Positions 1 through 8,162 of a stretch of 64,000 bases of DNA are shown one piece after another (position 1 is the stretch's first letter; each line of letters opens with the position of its first letter). This DNA is from Streptomyces malaysiensis subsp. samsunensis. Its GTDB lineage: Bacteria > Actinomycetota > Actinomycetes > Streptomycetales > Streptomycetaceae. The notes under the pieces are model-generated. The model worked only from the letters and a program-made list of their open reading frames with translations, was not told the origin of the DNA and made no database searches. Location: positions 122,461 to 186,460 of the forward strand of contig NZ_JANIIC010000011.1 in the NCBI RefSeq assembly GCF_024519315.1, given 5' to 3'. Position numbers and translations under genes: made by a program.

Positions 1-442
1 CTCGACCGCCGCCCTGTCCTGGAACGTCATGGTCTCCGGCATCGAGAAGTTCGGGGACGAGTGGGACCCCGACAACATGGCCGGCCTGGTCATCCACAGC
101 GTGCAGCGCGCCGCCCTGCTGCGAGACCCGAACTTCATCTCGGCCGACAAGCTCGGCGCCGGCGCCGTCATCCCGCGCGGCGTGATCGGCCAGGTAGGCG
201 GCGTGAACATCTACGTTTCCGACCGCGTCACCAAGACCGGCACCGGAGCCGACACCACGTACAACGCGCTGCTGCTCCGGCGCGGCGCCCTCGGCCTGCT
301 CTACAAGCGCCGGCCCATCGTCGAGACCGACCGCGACATCCTCGCGCGCACCACAGTCGTCACCACGAACGTGCACTACGCCACGCACCGCCTCGACGAC
401 GAGGGCGTCGTCGTACTGAAGACCAAGGGGGCCGCCGCGTGA
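1..442 (+). CDS. Major capsid protein, 3' part (partial)
   Basis: The reading frame is open from the first base (codons start at base 2) and ends at TGA 440-442, so the 5' part is outside the window. The visible 146 residues end in a pattern common to phage major capsid C-termini: a region placing a supplied protein in a beta-rich domain (GGVNIYVSDRV near the middle) and a final stretch reading as a beta strand followed by LKTKGAAA. Its place directly upstream of a connector gene, a gp10-like gene and a tail tube gene supports the call. It would form the icosahedral shell. The exact capsid family (HK97 gp5 or N4-gp56 type) cannot be fixed from this fragment. Confidence 0.7.
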   Translation, partial: STAALSWNVMVSGIEKFGDEWDPDNMAGLVIHSVQRAALLRDPNFISADKLGAGAVIPRGVIGQVGGVNIYVSDRVTKTGTGADTTYNALLLRRGALGLLYKRRPIVETDRDILARTTVVTTNVHYATHRLDDEGVVVLKTKGAAA

Positions 443-588
443 TGCTGCGCCGGTACCACCGGCCGCCGCCGGACGCCGAGCCGTCCGGCCAGGCTGCCGC
501 CGAGCAGCCCGCCAACGCCCCGCAGGCACAGCAGCCCGCGGGGCGTTCTGCTGCCCGCAGCAAGACCGGCAAGACCGAGGGGAGGTGA
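439..588 (+). CDS. Small basic phage protein, function unknown
   Basis: A 49-residue ORF begins at GTG 439, overlapping the capsid stop by four bases (GTGA), with an ATG at 442 as alternative. It starts MLRRYHRPPP, then has a long low-complexity segment rich in Ala, Gln and Pro, and ends in a basic tail (SKTGKTEGR). The stop is followed within four bases by the connector gene. Position between capsid and connector and the lack of a fold-like pattern suggest a small disordered head protein, or merely a spacer peptide. No family is recognised. Confidence 0.5.
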   Translation: MMLRRYHRPPPDAEPSGQAAAEQPANAPQAQQPAGRSAARSKTGKTEGR

Positions 589-591
589 GCA

Positions 592-981
592 GTGGGCAGC
601 GTCTACGCCACCCCCGAGCAACTCGCCACATACACCGGCGCCCCGGCCCCCGAGGGCGCCGAGCGGCTACTCGCCCGCGCGTCCGAGGACATCGACGCTG
701 CCCTGCTCACCGCCTACTACGCCACCGACGCCGATGGAGACCCCACCGAGCAGCACGTCGTCGACGCGTTGCGGGATGCCACCTGCGCACAGGTCGAGTA
801 CCAGCTCGCCACGGGAGACGACGGCACCGGAGCGGCCGGCGTCTGGGACGCCGTCAGCATCGGCCCCGTATCCCTGTCCGGCCGCAAGGCAGGCCCGCCC
901 GCGGCATCCGGCGTCGACCTCGCCCCCCGAGCCCACCGCGCCCTACTGCGGGCCGGCCTGCTCCCGGGGGTGATCTGGTGA
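592..981 (+). CDS. Phage head-tail connector protein (gp6-like)
   Basis: A 129-residue protein starting at GTG 592, preceded by GAGGGGAGG. The opening MGSVYATPEQLATY, the helical middle with LLARASEDIDAALLTAYY, and the length match the phage head-tail connector (HK97 gp6 / DNA-packaging adaptor) family, which forms a ring below the portal. The gene lies right after the capsid gene and overlaps the next gene at GTGA 978-981, the usual place for a connector. The C-terminus is Ala/Leu-rich with no extra domain. Confidence 0.7.
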   Translation: MGSVYATPEQLATYTGAPAPEGAERLLARASEDIDAALLTAYYATDADGDPTEQHVVDALRDATCAQVEYQLATGDDGTGAAGVWDAVSIGPVSLSGRKAGPPAASGVDLAPRAHRALLRAGLLPGVIW

Positions 982-1298
982 GAGTCCCCGACGCCCTGCT
1001 GCGCCACCGCGTGACCGTCGAGCCCTACCTCGGCGACACCGCGTACGGCCCGACCTACGGGCCACCCGTGCCGAACGTGCGCGCCCTGGTCGCCGCCACC
1101 GTGCGGCAGGTGCGGCGCGCGAGCGACGGCCGCGAAGTCGTCAGTACCGCTCAGGTGATCACCGCGCCCGGCCTTACCTGTCCGCCCGGCAGTCGCGTGA
1201 CCCTGCCCGACGGACGGGTGACCACCGCCATTGCCACCGCCGAGCACACCGCGCCCGGCCTGCCCGTCCCGGCCTGTACGGAGGTGAGTTGCGAATGA
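978..1298 (+). CDS. Phage head-closure / head-tail adaptor protein
   Basis: A 106-residue protein that starts at GTG 978 inside the stop of the connector gene, implying translational coupling. It looks like a small beta-barrel stopper: alternating hydrophobic strands, a central segment VRQVRRASDGREVVSTAQVI, and TLPDGRVTTAIAT near the end. This pattern is common in SPP1 gp16-like and other head-completion proteins. It lies between the connector and the gp10-like gene. The specific family is inferred from size and gene order more than from a diagnostic motif. Confidence 0.6.
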   Translation: MRVPDALLRHRVTVEPYLGDTAYGPTYGPPVPNVRALVAATVRQVRRASDGREVVSTAQVITAPGLTCPPGSRVTLPDGRVTTAIATAEHTAPGLPVPACTEVSCE

Positions 1299-1651
1299 CG
1301 CAGCGTGCCCGCCTCACATGGAACGGGGCCGCCGCACTGCGCGGCGCCCGGGCCGGCGCCGCCCGCGGCCTGCGACTGGCCGCCGAGCACGTCCTCGAAC
1401 GCTCCCGCGCCCGCGTCCCGATCGAAGAGGGCATCCTCGAACGCTCCGGCGTCGCATCGGTCGACGAGCAGTCCCTCACCGGGGCAGTCAGCTTTGACCA
1501 GCCGTACGCCGTTCGGCAGCACGAGGACATGACGCTTCGGCACGATGCCGGCCGCACCACGAAGTACCTCGAAGGCCCGCTGAACGAGGAAGCCGGGACC
1601 GTCCTCGACATCATCGCCGCGCAGGTGCGCCGCACGCTACGCAATAACTAA
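1295..1651 (+). CDS. HK97 gp10-like tail completion / minor capsid protein
   Basis: A 118-residue protein with ATG at 1295 overlapping the previous stop (ATGA). A GGAGG lies 11 bases upstream, so ATG is preferred over TTG 1289. Features typical of the gp10-like family are the N-terminal amphipathic helix (AALRGARAGAARGLRLAAEHVLERSR), the RVPIEEGILERS segment (vPvdtG.Lr.S in relatives), and the central hydrophobic-YAVRQHE motif (Ya.yqEfGt in relatives). The gene ends at TAA 1649-1651, overlapping by four bases the stop of the opposite-strand HNH gene. Confidence 0.7.
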   Translation: MTQRARLTWNGAAALRGARAGAARGLRLAAEHVLERSRARVPIEEGILERSGVASVDEQSLTGAVSFDQPYAVRQHEDMTLRHDAGRTTKYLEGPLNEEAGTVLDIIAAQVRRTLRNN

Positions 1652-2157
1652 TTATCCAGGGACTTTGCCTGCACATATCGCTTAACGAAGTCCCGCCCAC
1701 CCCGCGTTATCGCCAGATAGTAGGCTTTTTCGTTTCGAGCAACCTCAATGCTGAACTCATCCCGCCCCGGACTTATCTCAAATAGGCCATCCCGTAATAG
1801 ATTCCTGACCGCCCAAGCCATGAAACGAGGGATCATAACGGCACGGTTAATAGGCTTCGCGAATTCCTCTAATACTTGCCGCTCAAGATCGGTGTATCTA
1901 CTATTCACCACCGTTAGGTTGGCCTTGTATTGCAGCATCGACAGGCGGTCTATTGCACCGTCGTCATACCGGGTGTGACAGGTAGGGCAAAGGGCTATGA
2001 GGTTGTCGAACGAATGCTCTCTCACCTTCGCCCAAGGAGTGATGTGCGCCAGTTCAACCGGTACTTGCCGACACGTCGGTATCGCACATCGGTGGCCAGC
2101 TTCCACAAGTACGGCTCGTTTCATGGCTGCTGGGATGTCTGGTCGGTCCTGAGGCAT
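1648..2157 (-). CDS. HNH endonuclease, antisense insertion in the head-tail operon
   Basis: A 169-residue protein read against the structural genes. It has the HNH layout: CAIPTC, then VELAHITPWAKVREHSFDNLIALCPTCHTRYD, giving two zinc-binding CxxC/CPTC pairs around the His-Asn-His core (His of AHI, Asn of FDNLI, His of CHTRYD). The C-terminal 90 residues carry no recognised domain. The gene is clearly lower in GC than its neighbours, sits exactly between two morphogenesis genes and disrupts neither, as expected of a free-standing homing-type endonuclease or late-acquired moron. It may also assist packaging, as some phage HNH proteins do. Confidence 0.8.
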   Translation of the reverse strand: MPQDRPDIPAAMKRAVLVEAGHRCAIPTCRQVPVELAHITPWAKVREHSFDNLIALCPTCHTRYDDGAIDRLSMLQYKANLTVVNSRYTDLERQVLEEFAKPINRAVMIPRFMAWAVRNLLRDGLFEISPGRDEFSIEVARNEKAYYLAITRGGRDFVKRYVQAKSLDN

Positions 2158-2190
2158 GTCCAGTACTAAAGCAGAAAGTTGCCAACCGCT

Positions 2191-2607
2191 GTGAGCCCTG
2201 ACCTGCTCGACGGCCTCGCCCGCTACCTCGACGGCCTCGGCCTGCTGGACTACGACCCGACCGGCACCAGCGGCGACACGTTCATCGAGACCATGCCGTC
2301 GGCCCCCGACAAAGCTGTGTCCCTCGCCCTGTACGACGGGGCGCCGCCCGAGGCCCGCGACGATGCCGACACCCCCCGCCTGCAAGTCCGCGTCCGCGGC
2401 ACCGCCGACCCCCGCGTCTCCCGCACCCGCTGTACGGCCCTGTACCGCGCGTTGCACGGCCTCGCCGGCGTCGAGCTGGCCGACGGTACGTGGCTCACCC
2501 TCGCCGCCGCCCGCGGCACCCCCGCCCCCTTGGGGCCCGATTCAACCGGCCGGCACGAGCACGTCGTGAATTTCAACCTTGACGTGTCCGGCCCCACCGA
2601 ACCGTAA
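2191..2607 (+). CDS. Phage minor capsid / tail terminator-like protein
   Basis: A 138-residue protein. GTG 2191 (SPDLLDGLARYLDGLGLLDYD) is preferred over TTG 2179. The N-terminal helix LDGLARYLDGLG, the middle PRLQVRVRGT, and GRHEHVVNFNLDV near the end resemble the family of small minor capsid/tail terminator proteins found just before the tail tube gene in actinophages. It would cap the tail tube and join the head. The segment upstream is the HNH gene, so this gene must use a promoter beyond it or readthrough. Confidence 0.6.
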   Translation: MSPDLLDGLARYLDGLGLLDYDPTGTSGDTFIETMPSAPDKAVSLALYDGAPPEARDDADTPRLQVRVRGTADPRVSRTRCTALYRALHGLAGVELADGTWLTLAAARGTPAPLGPDSTGRHEHVVNFNLDVSGPTEP

Positions 2608-2619
2608 GGAGGTACCCCG

Positions 2620-3087
2620 ATGGCAGGCGGAAGGCCGATTGACGCCCGCGGGTGGATTTTCGAAGTGGAGGACGCCGACGCCGGCGCCGAGACGTGGCTG
2701 CCGATCTCCGGTATCACCACCTTCACGCACAACCCGGGAGAGAACGAGGAAACCGTCGACACAACGGCGTTTGACTCCGACGGCCTGTACGAGCAGGACG
2801 TGATGCAGCGGGGCGCGACGCTGGAAGTCGAGGGGCAGTACCGCATCGACAAGACCACCAAGGCGCAGGACCCCGGGCAGGCGTACATCGACCACGAGTG
2901 GGCGCAGCGTCTCGGCATCGACTCCCGAAACCGCGTGCGGTGGCGCCACAACACGCAAACGCAGTGGGTCATCTGGGATGCGACCGTGACCCCTGGTGAG
3001 CAGGGCGGAGGCAACAACGACAAGACGTCATGGAGCTGCACCATCACCCGGTGCGGCGCCCCGACGTCCGCGGCGGTGGCCCCGTGA
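2620..3087 (+). CDS. Major tail tube protein
   Basis: A 155-residue protein with AAGGAGG eight bases before ATG 2620. It starts AGGRPIDARGWIFEVED, has the ISGITTFTHNPGENEETVDTT segment typical of phage tail tube proteins (a loop followed by E.vDtT), and a later EVEGQYRID strand. Size, strong ribosome site and location before the tail chaperones fit a protein made in high copy. It should polymerise into the tail tube around the tape measure. A separate Ig-like decoration domain is absent. Confidence 0.75.
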   Translation: MAGGRPIDARGWIFEVEDADAGAETWLPISGITTFTHNPGENEETVDTTAFDSDGLYEQDVMQRGATLEVEGQYRIDKTTKAQDPGQAYIDHEWAQRLGIDSRNRVRWRHNTQTQWVIWDATVTPGEQGGGNNDKTSWSCTITRCGAPTSAAVAP

Positions 3088-3563
3088 CCGACCTCGACCG
3101 CGCCGACGTCGACCAGGGCGACGAGCAGCAGCTCGCCGCCGGCGGGCCGGCCGACTTCGACGCGTTTTTCGCCGAGGAGTCCGCCACCCGGCCGCGCGAG
3201 CAGCTCACGCTCTACGGCACCACGTACACCCTGCCCGAGTCCCTGCCGCTGATGTTCACGTTGCAGATGGAGCGCGTACAGAACTCCAGCGACCCGGCCG
3301 ACGTCCGCAAGATGCTTGCCACGCTGTACGGGGCCGACGTCCTCGATACGTGGGCCGAACACGGGATGACCGACCGGCAGCTCGGCGTCGTGCTGATCTA
3401 CTCCGCCGGCAACATCCGCCGCCCGGGCAGCGTCACCATGCAGCGCGCGGCCGAGCTGTACGCCGAGCAGGAAGCGGGAAAAGCCCCGGCGCCGAACAGG
3501 GCGGCACGGCGCGCGACGACGAAGAAGGGGAAGAAGGCGCCGAGTTCTGGCGCGCGATCCTGA
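3084..3563 (+). CDS. Tail assembly chaperone, upstream frame (gpG-like)
   Basis: A 159-residue acidic protein starting at GTG 3084 within the tail tube stop (GTGA). It contains FDAFFAEES, then ELTLYGTTYTLPESLPLMFTL in broken form, and ends in a basic Lys-rich tail. Proteins with this layout sit between the tail tube and tape measure genes in siphoviruses and prevent premature tape measure aggregation. The terminal 12 codons include the run AAGAAGGGGAAG used for the proposed -1 shift. Confidence 0.7.
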   Translation: MTDLDRADVDQGDEQQLAAGGPADFDAFFAEESATRPREQLTLYGTTYTLPESLPLMFTLQMERVQNSSDPADVRKMLATLYGADVLDTWAEHGMTDRQLGVVLIYSAGNIRRPGSVTMQRAAELYAEQEAGKAPAPNRAARRATTKKGKKAPSSGARS

Positions 3564-3769
3564 CGCACTGGGCCGCCATCGAGGGCGACCTCGCCCGCGA
3601 GTACGGCACCACCGCGCCGGACCTCGCCCGCATGAGTACGCGCCGCTTCCTGGTCCTGGTCTCCGGCCTCCCGAGCGAGTCCCGTTTCGCCCGCGCATGG
3701 GCGCGCACGCCCCGGACCGTCACCGATCCCGCAGAAATCGCAGCGATCACCGGCCTGCCCGCCGCGTGA
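3084..3769 (+). CDS. Frameshifted tail assembly chaperone fusion (gpGT-like)
   Basis: An open -1 frame overlaps the end of the upstream chaperone and continues to TGA 3769 without any good start codon of its own. It encodes EFWRAILTHWAAIEGDLARE and a C-terminal AEIAAITGLPAA. The heptamer GGGGAAG at 3527-3533 lies in phase (G GGG AAG) for a shift into this frame, giving a fusion of about 228 residues. Programmed -1 slippage at this locus is conserved in siphovirus tail chaperones. P-site re-pairing on GGG is perfect but the A-site pairing is poor, so the efficiency may be low. Confidence 0.65.
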
Positions 3770-3788
3770 CCCGACCGCCGGGGGGTGA

Positions 3789-6206
3789 GTGCCTGTGTCC
3801 ACGCCGCTCACCGTCGGCGAGCTGCTCGCCACCATCACCGTTGACGACGCCCCGGCCGAGGGCGGCATGCAGCGCGCTGAGGCCCGCATGCGCGCCACCG
3901 GCGACACCATGGTCGCCGACGCCGACCGGGCCGGACAGCAGGCCGGCGCCGCCCTCGGCGACGGCATGGCCGACGGGAGCGACGACGCGGCACGCGCCGG
4001 CGCCGACGGGCTGAAGGCATTCGGATGGGCCGCCCTCGGCGCAGGCATCGGGGCCGCCATGATGACCGGCGTCGGCGAGGCCCTCGAACAGGCCAAGGTG
4101 CCCGGCCAGTTGCAGGCGCAGCTCGGCACCACCGGCCCCGTAGCGGCGAAGTACGGCAAGGTCGCCGGCGACCTGTACGCCGGCGCGATCGTCGATTCGG
4201 TCGAAGATGGCGCCGAAGTCATCAAGGGCATTGCACAAAACGGCCTGCTGCCACCCGAAGCCACACAGGCGCAGATCCAGACCATGAGTAAGCGCGTCGC
4301 GGACACCGCGGCCGTCATGGGCGAGGACGTCGGGGCCGTGAGCCGCGCCGTTGGCGTCATGCTGAAAACGGGCGTCGCCAAGTCCGCGGATGAGGCTATG
4401 GACGTTCTCGTACGTGGAACCCAGAAGGGCGCGAATTCCGCCGAGGATCTGCTCGATACGTTTACCGAGTACCCAACGCAGTTCCGCGACTTGGGGCTCG
4501 ACGCGCAGACCGCAATGGGGCTGATGCAGCAGGGTCTACAGGGTGGCGCGAGGGATGCCGATACGGTCGCGGACGCGTTGAAGGAATTCGCGATCCGCAG
4601 TAAGGATATGTCCGCGACCAGCGTGCAGGCGTTCAAGGACATTGGCCTTAATGCCGACACGATGGCGGCGACGTTCACCAAGGGCGGACCGGAGGCCAGT
4701 AAGGCACTCGGCGACGTCCTGCAACGTATCAAGGCCATTGAGGACCCGGCCAAGCGGAACGCAACCGCCGTCGCGCTTTTCGGCACCAAGGCCGAGGACC
4801 TACAAGGTGCGCTGTTCAAACTCGACCCGTCGACCGCCGTAAAGGCACTCGGCGACGTCAAGGGCGCCACCGACAAGGCCGGCGACGCGATGCGCGACAA
4901 CGCGGCAACCAAGTTCGAGCAGTTCAAACGCGGACTGACGCAGAAAGTCGTCAGCGTCATCGGCGACTACGTCATCCCCATTCTGACCAAAGGCGCCGAC
5001 TATGCGGTGAAGTTCGGGCAGGGCATCGCCACCGCCGCCGGTTTCGTCTCCGACCACTCGACCGCCTTTACCGTGGCCGCCGGACTGATCACGGCCTTTT
5101 TCCTGCCCGCCCTGGTTGCCCTCGCCACGCAGGCATGGACAACGACAACCGCCGTCGTCACCGGCTGGATCACACAAGGCACCGCGCAGGCCGGCGCACT
5201 GGCATCGTTCCTCACCACCAACGCGACGATTCTTGCCGGCTGGATAGCCCAAGGCGCCGGCGCAGCAGCCGCCGCGGTACGCGTGGTTGCCGCGTGGGTC
5301 CTGATGGGCGCACAGAGCCTCATACAGGCCGCGCGCATGGCCACAGCGTGGGTGATCGCCATGGGCCCCGTTGCGGCCGTCATTGCCGCTGTTGTCGGTC
5401 TGGTTGCGCTGATCGTGGCCAACTGGGACACCATCGTCAACGAGACGAAACACGCGTGGGAATGGGTCTGGAACAAGATCAAGGGCATTGGTCAGTTACT
5501 GCTCAATCTGTTCCTGAACTTCACTCTTGTCGGGATCATCATCGCTCATTGGAACTCGATCAAGTCGGGCACCTCACGCGTATGGAATGGCATCGTTTCT
5601 TACGTCGGTGCGCTGCCACAGAAGCTCATCAGCCTCTTTACCGGCTGGTCCCTGTCGAGCATGATTACCCGGCATTGGCAGAACGCCAAGGACGGATCAG
5701 TACGCAAGGCAACCGATCTCGTCAATTGGGTACGAGGCTTGCCCAACAAGATCACATCGACTCTTGGGAGTCTCGGCGGCCTGCTGTACGACAAGGGGGC
5801 CGACCTTGTCCGGGGCCTACTCCGTGGCGTTAGGTCAATGGGCGGTTGGCTGAAATCTCAGCTCGTCTCTTTCGCGAAAAACATGATCCCGGGACCGATC
5901 GCTAAGGCGCTCGGAATCCATTCACCGTCAACGGTCATGGCCCGCGAGGTCGGCCGCTGGATTCCCGCCGGCGTCGTCGCCGGTATCCGCTCCGGGCAGG
6001 GCGCCCTCGAACGGACCATGTCGCAGCTCGTGACGCCCCCGACCGTTCCCGCCTTCGCCGGCGCCGCCGCCGGTACCGCACCGGCCGGCGCCTTCGGCTA
6101 CGCCCCGGGCGGCGCGTCCGTGCACATCGAGCATTGGTACGGCGGCGAGCAGACCCCGGAGGAGAACGCTGCGGCCCTCGAATGGCGCATGAAAGCGAGG
6201 GGGTGA
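3789..6206 (+). CDS. Tail tape measure protein
   Basis: At 805 residues this is the longest gene of the tail module, starting at GTG 3789 or GTG 3795. The N-terminal 110 residues are Ala-rich and helical, followed by repeated amphipathic helices (residues about 110-390) and a hydrophobic centre (about 420-610) with several membrane-spanning-length segments such as AAGLITAFFLPALVALATQA. A region like IPGPIAKALGIHSPS, often seen near the end of tape measure proteins, lies at about 700. The protein sets tail length and could help DNA entry through the membrane. No lytic transglycosylase or peptidase motif is seen. Confidence 0.85.
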   Translation: MPVSTPLTVGELLATITVDDAPAEGGMQRAEARMRATGDTMVADADRAGQQAGAALGDGMADGSDDAARAGADGLKAFGWAALGAGIGAAMMTGVGEALEQAKVPGQLQAQLGTTGPVAAKYGKVAGDLYAGAIVDSVEDGAEVIKGIAQNGLLPPEATQAQIQTMSKRVADTAAVMGEDVGAVSRAVGVMLKTGVAKSADEAMDVLVRGTQKGANSAEDLLDTFTEYPTQFRDLGLDAQTAMGLMQQGLQGGARDADTVADALKEFAIRSKDMSATSVQAFKDIGLNADTMAATFTKGGPEASKALGDVLQRIKAIEDPAKRNATAVALFGTKAEDLQGALFKLDPSTAVKALGDVKGATDKAGDAMRDNAATKFEQFKRGLTQKVVSVIGDYVIPILTKGADYAVKFGQGIATAAGFVSDHSTAFTVAAGLITAFFLPALVALATQAWTTTTAVVTGWITQGTAQAGALASFLTTNATILAGWIAQGAGAAAAAVRVVAAWVLMGAQSLIQAARMATAWVIAMGPVAAVIAAVVGLVALIVANWDTIVNETKHAWEWVWNKIKGIGQLLLNLFLNFTLVGIIIAHWNSIKSGTSRVWNGIVSYVGALPQKLISLFTGWSLSSMITRHWQNAKDGSVRKATDLVNWVRGLPNKITSTLGSLGGLLYDKGADLVRGLLRGVRSMGGWLKSQLVSFAKNMIPGPIAKALGIHSPSTVMAREVGRWIPAGVVAGIRSGQGALERTMSQLVTPPTVPAFAGAAAGTAPAGAFGYAPGGASVHIEHWYGGEQTPEENAAALEWRMKARG

Positions 6207-6209
6207 ACC

Positions 6210-7142
6210 GTGGCAATCGGCGACCAGGTCACCGCGACCGGGCACGTGCAGCTCGGCGAGCTGCTGCTCGGCCGCGGCACTCCCTACCGGTGGCGCTCCC
6301 TCACCGGGTGGGAGGACCTCCCCGCGCTCGACAGCGGCAGCACCCCGCGGCCGGCCGCGCATGGCGACATCCTCGGCCGACTGCTGGCGCAGTCCCGCGT
6401 CGTCACCCTCGACGACATCGTGATACGCGCCCGGCCGGCCGAACTGGGCGCCGTCATGCAGCAGCTCGGCGACGCAACGGCCGTCCGGGACCACGAGATT
6501 CCCCTCGTGGTGCAGCTCGACGACCGCGGCCCGCTGCTGGCGTGGGTCCGGGTAACGGCCCGGTCCGTACCCGTCGGCCGCGGGTACACCGTCGGCACCA
6601 TCACCGGCGCCGCGGTGCAGTTCACCGCGTCCGACCCGCGCCGGTACGAACTGCTCGAACACACCGCGCGGGCCGGCCTCCCGGCCGACGAGCCCGGACT
6701 CGACTGGAACACCGGCGAGGACCTGCTCGACGCCGGCCTCGACTGGGCCACCGCCGCCAACGTCGACGGTGGCCTCGCATTCGGCGTTCCGGGCAGCACG
6801 GGCACCCTGACCGCCCGGAACGCCGGCAACGCGCCGGCGCACCCCATCGTCGAGTTCCGCGGCCCCGTGTCTATGCCGAGCCTCACGAACTTAGGGACCG
6901 GCGACACCCTCGAATACGACCTCGACCTCGCCGTCGGCGATGTCCTTGTCGTCGACACCGGCGAGGGAACCGCGACGCTCAACAGCACCGCGTCACGGCT
7001 CTACACGGCGAGCGTCCGCAGCGTGCCCGAGACCACGTTCACGCTCGTCCCCGGCACGGCTGACATGGCATTCCGGGCCGCCCCTGGATCATCCGACCCC
7101 GCCGCATCCGTCGCCGTCCGGTGGCGCTCGGCCTATTGGTAA
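6210..7142 (+). CDS. Distal tail protein (Dit-like)
   Basis: A 310-residue protein starting at GTG 6210, four bases after the tape measure stop. It has the features of siphovirus distal tail proteins: an early segment YRWRSLTGWEDLP, a mid-protein VGTITGAAVQFTASDPRRYE (the phage tail family often carries Q..a.DP..y at this point), and a C-terminal galectin-like beta domain beginning near GNAPAHPIVEF and finishing with VAVRWRSAYW. Dit forms the hub joining tail tube and tip. Location directly after the tape measure agrees. Confidence 0.75.
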   Translation: MAIGDQVTATGHVQLGELLLGRGTPYRWRSLTGWEDLPALDSGSTPRPAAHGDILGRLLAQSRVVTLDDIVIRARPAELGAVMQQLGDATAVRDHEIPLVVQLDDRGPLLAWVRVTARSVPVGRGYTVGTITGAAVQFTASDPRRYELLEHTARAGLPADEPGLDWNTGEDLLDAGLDWATAANVDGGLAFGVPGSTGTLTARNAGNAPAHPIVEFRGPVSMPSLTNLGTGDTLEYDLDLAVGDVLVVDTGEGTATLNSTASRLYTASVRSVPETTFTLVPGTADMAFRAAPGSSDPAASVAVRWRSAYW

Positions 7143-7157
7143 GGAGGTGGCGCCGCC

Positions 7158-8162
7158 GTGACCGTGCGCGCCGCATGGCTGCTCACCGGCCCGCCGGCCG
7201 GGCAGACCCGCACCGACACCCGACTCGCCCCGCTCGGCACGATGGCGCCTGAGGGCGAGCTGACCACCCGCGACGGAGTGATAGCCGGCGGCGCCCCTCT
7301 CATGGCGACCAGCGCCGGCCCCATGCAGGTGCAGCTCGGCATCGGCCGCGCCCTGGTGCAGGGCACCACTGCACAGGGCGCGTACCCCGTCGCCGTGACC
7401 GCCCCGGAGACGCTCACCGTCACCGACGGAGACGCTCAAAATCCCCGCGTCGACTCGCTCGTGCTGCGGGTGTACGACGGCCTGTTCGACTCCGAGGGAC
7501 AGACGGCCGTGACCGCCGAGCTACTCGTCGGCGAACCGGACCCGTCCCCCGTCGAACCGGCCCTGCCCCCGGCGTGCCTGCGTCTGTGGTCCATCTCCGT
7601 TCCGGCCGGCGCGTCCGCCGGCACCGGGGGTATCAACTGGGCAACGGCCCTCGCCGACCGGCGCCGCTACACCAGCGCGTACGGCGGCATCGTGCCGCGC
7701 GGCTGGGGGTCGAACTGGGCAGGCGCCTACGACGGCCAGTACCGCGACAACGCCGGCATTCTCGAACGCTGGAACGCCACCGCGGCGATGTGGGAGACCT
7801 ACCGGCCGCCCCTCGCGGTGGAGGCCGTGACCACAGGGTTCAGCATCGCCAGTGGCTACACGCTCAACAGCTACAGCGCGCGCCGCTCGAACGGCCTCGC
7901 AACGATCGTCCTCGAAGTCGTCCGCAAGGACGCGCAGCTCGACGTCGGGGCCGCGGGCAACATCAACGACGAGGTAGTCGGCACCGTGCCCTCGGGATGG
8001 CGCCCGCCCGCCGACTTCGAGCTGTCCGCCTCGGATGGCTTCGGCGAGGGCACCATGCGCCTGACCACAGCCGGCGCTCTGTCGCTGCGCACGTGGTCGG
8101 GCGAGGGAGCCCTGCGCAATGACCGGAACATCCGGACGTCGGCGACGTACCACCATGTCTGA
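7158..8162 (+). CDS. Phage tail-tip structural protein, unknown family
   Basis: A 334-residue protein starting at GTG 7158 after GGAGGTG. Residues 1-160 read as a compact domain seen in several actinophage tail genes ([19 protein letters not shown]; a segment around [20 protein letters not shown]), and the C-terminal part is beta-rich with alternating Thr/Ser. The [10 protein letters not shown] element resembles tail/baseplate proteins that list attributes in a beta-helix-like repeat. It overlaps the next gene by 8 bases. A function in the tail tip is inferred from position only. Confidence 0.55.
   Translation: MTVRAAWLLTGPPAGQTRTDTRLAPLGTMAPEGELTTRDGVIAGGAPLMATSAGPMQVQLGIGRALVQGTTAQGAYPVAVTAPETLTVTDGDAQNPRVDSLVLRVYDGLFDSEGQTAVTAELLVGEPDPSPVEPALPPACLRLWSISVPAGASAGTGGINWATALADRRRYTSAYGGIVPRGWGSNWAGAYDGQYRDNAGILERWNATAAMWETYRPPLAVEAVTTGFSIASGYTLNSYSARRSNGLATIVLEVVRKDAQLDVGAAGNINDEVVGTVPSGWRPPADFELSASDGFGEGTMRLTTAGALSLRTWSGEGALRNDRNIRTSATYHHV

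Noticed and set aside
2250..3698. Long antisense open frame (482 codons) over tail genes
   Set aside because: It lies opposite well-supported overlapping phage genes; its composition is Arg/Pro/Ser-rich with no domain, typical of antisense frames in high-GC DNA.
3398..4960. Long antisense frame (520 codons) over the tape measure gene
   Set aside because: A product of codon bias opposite a helical Ala-rich gene; Ser/Ala/Pro-rich with no recognisable domain.
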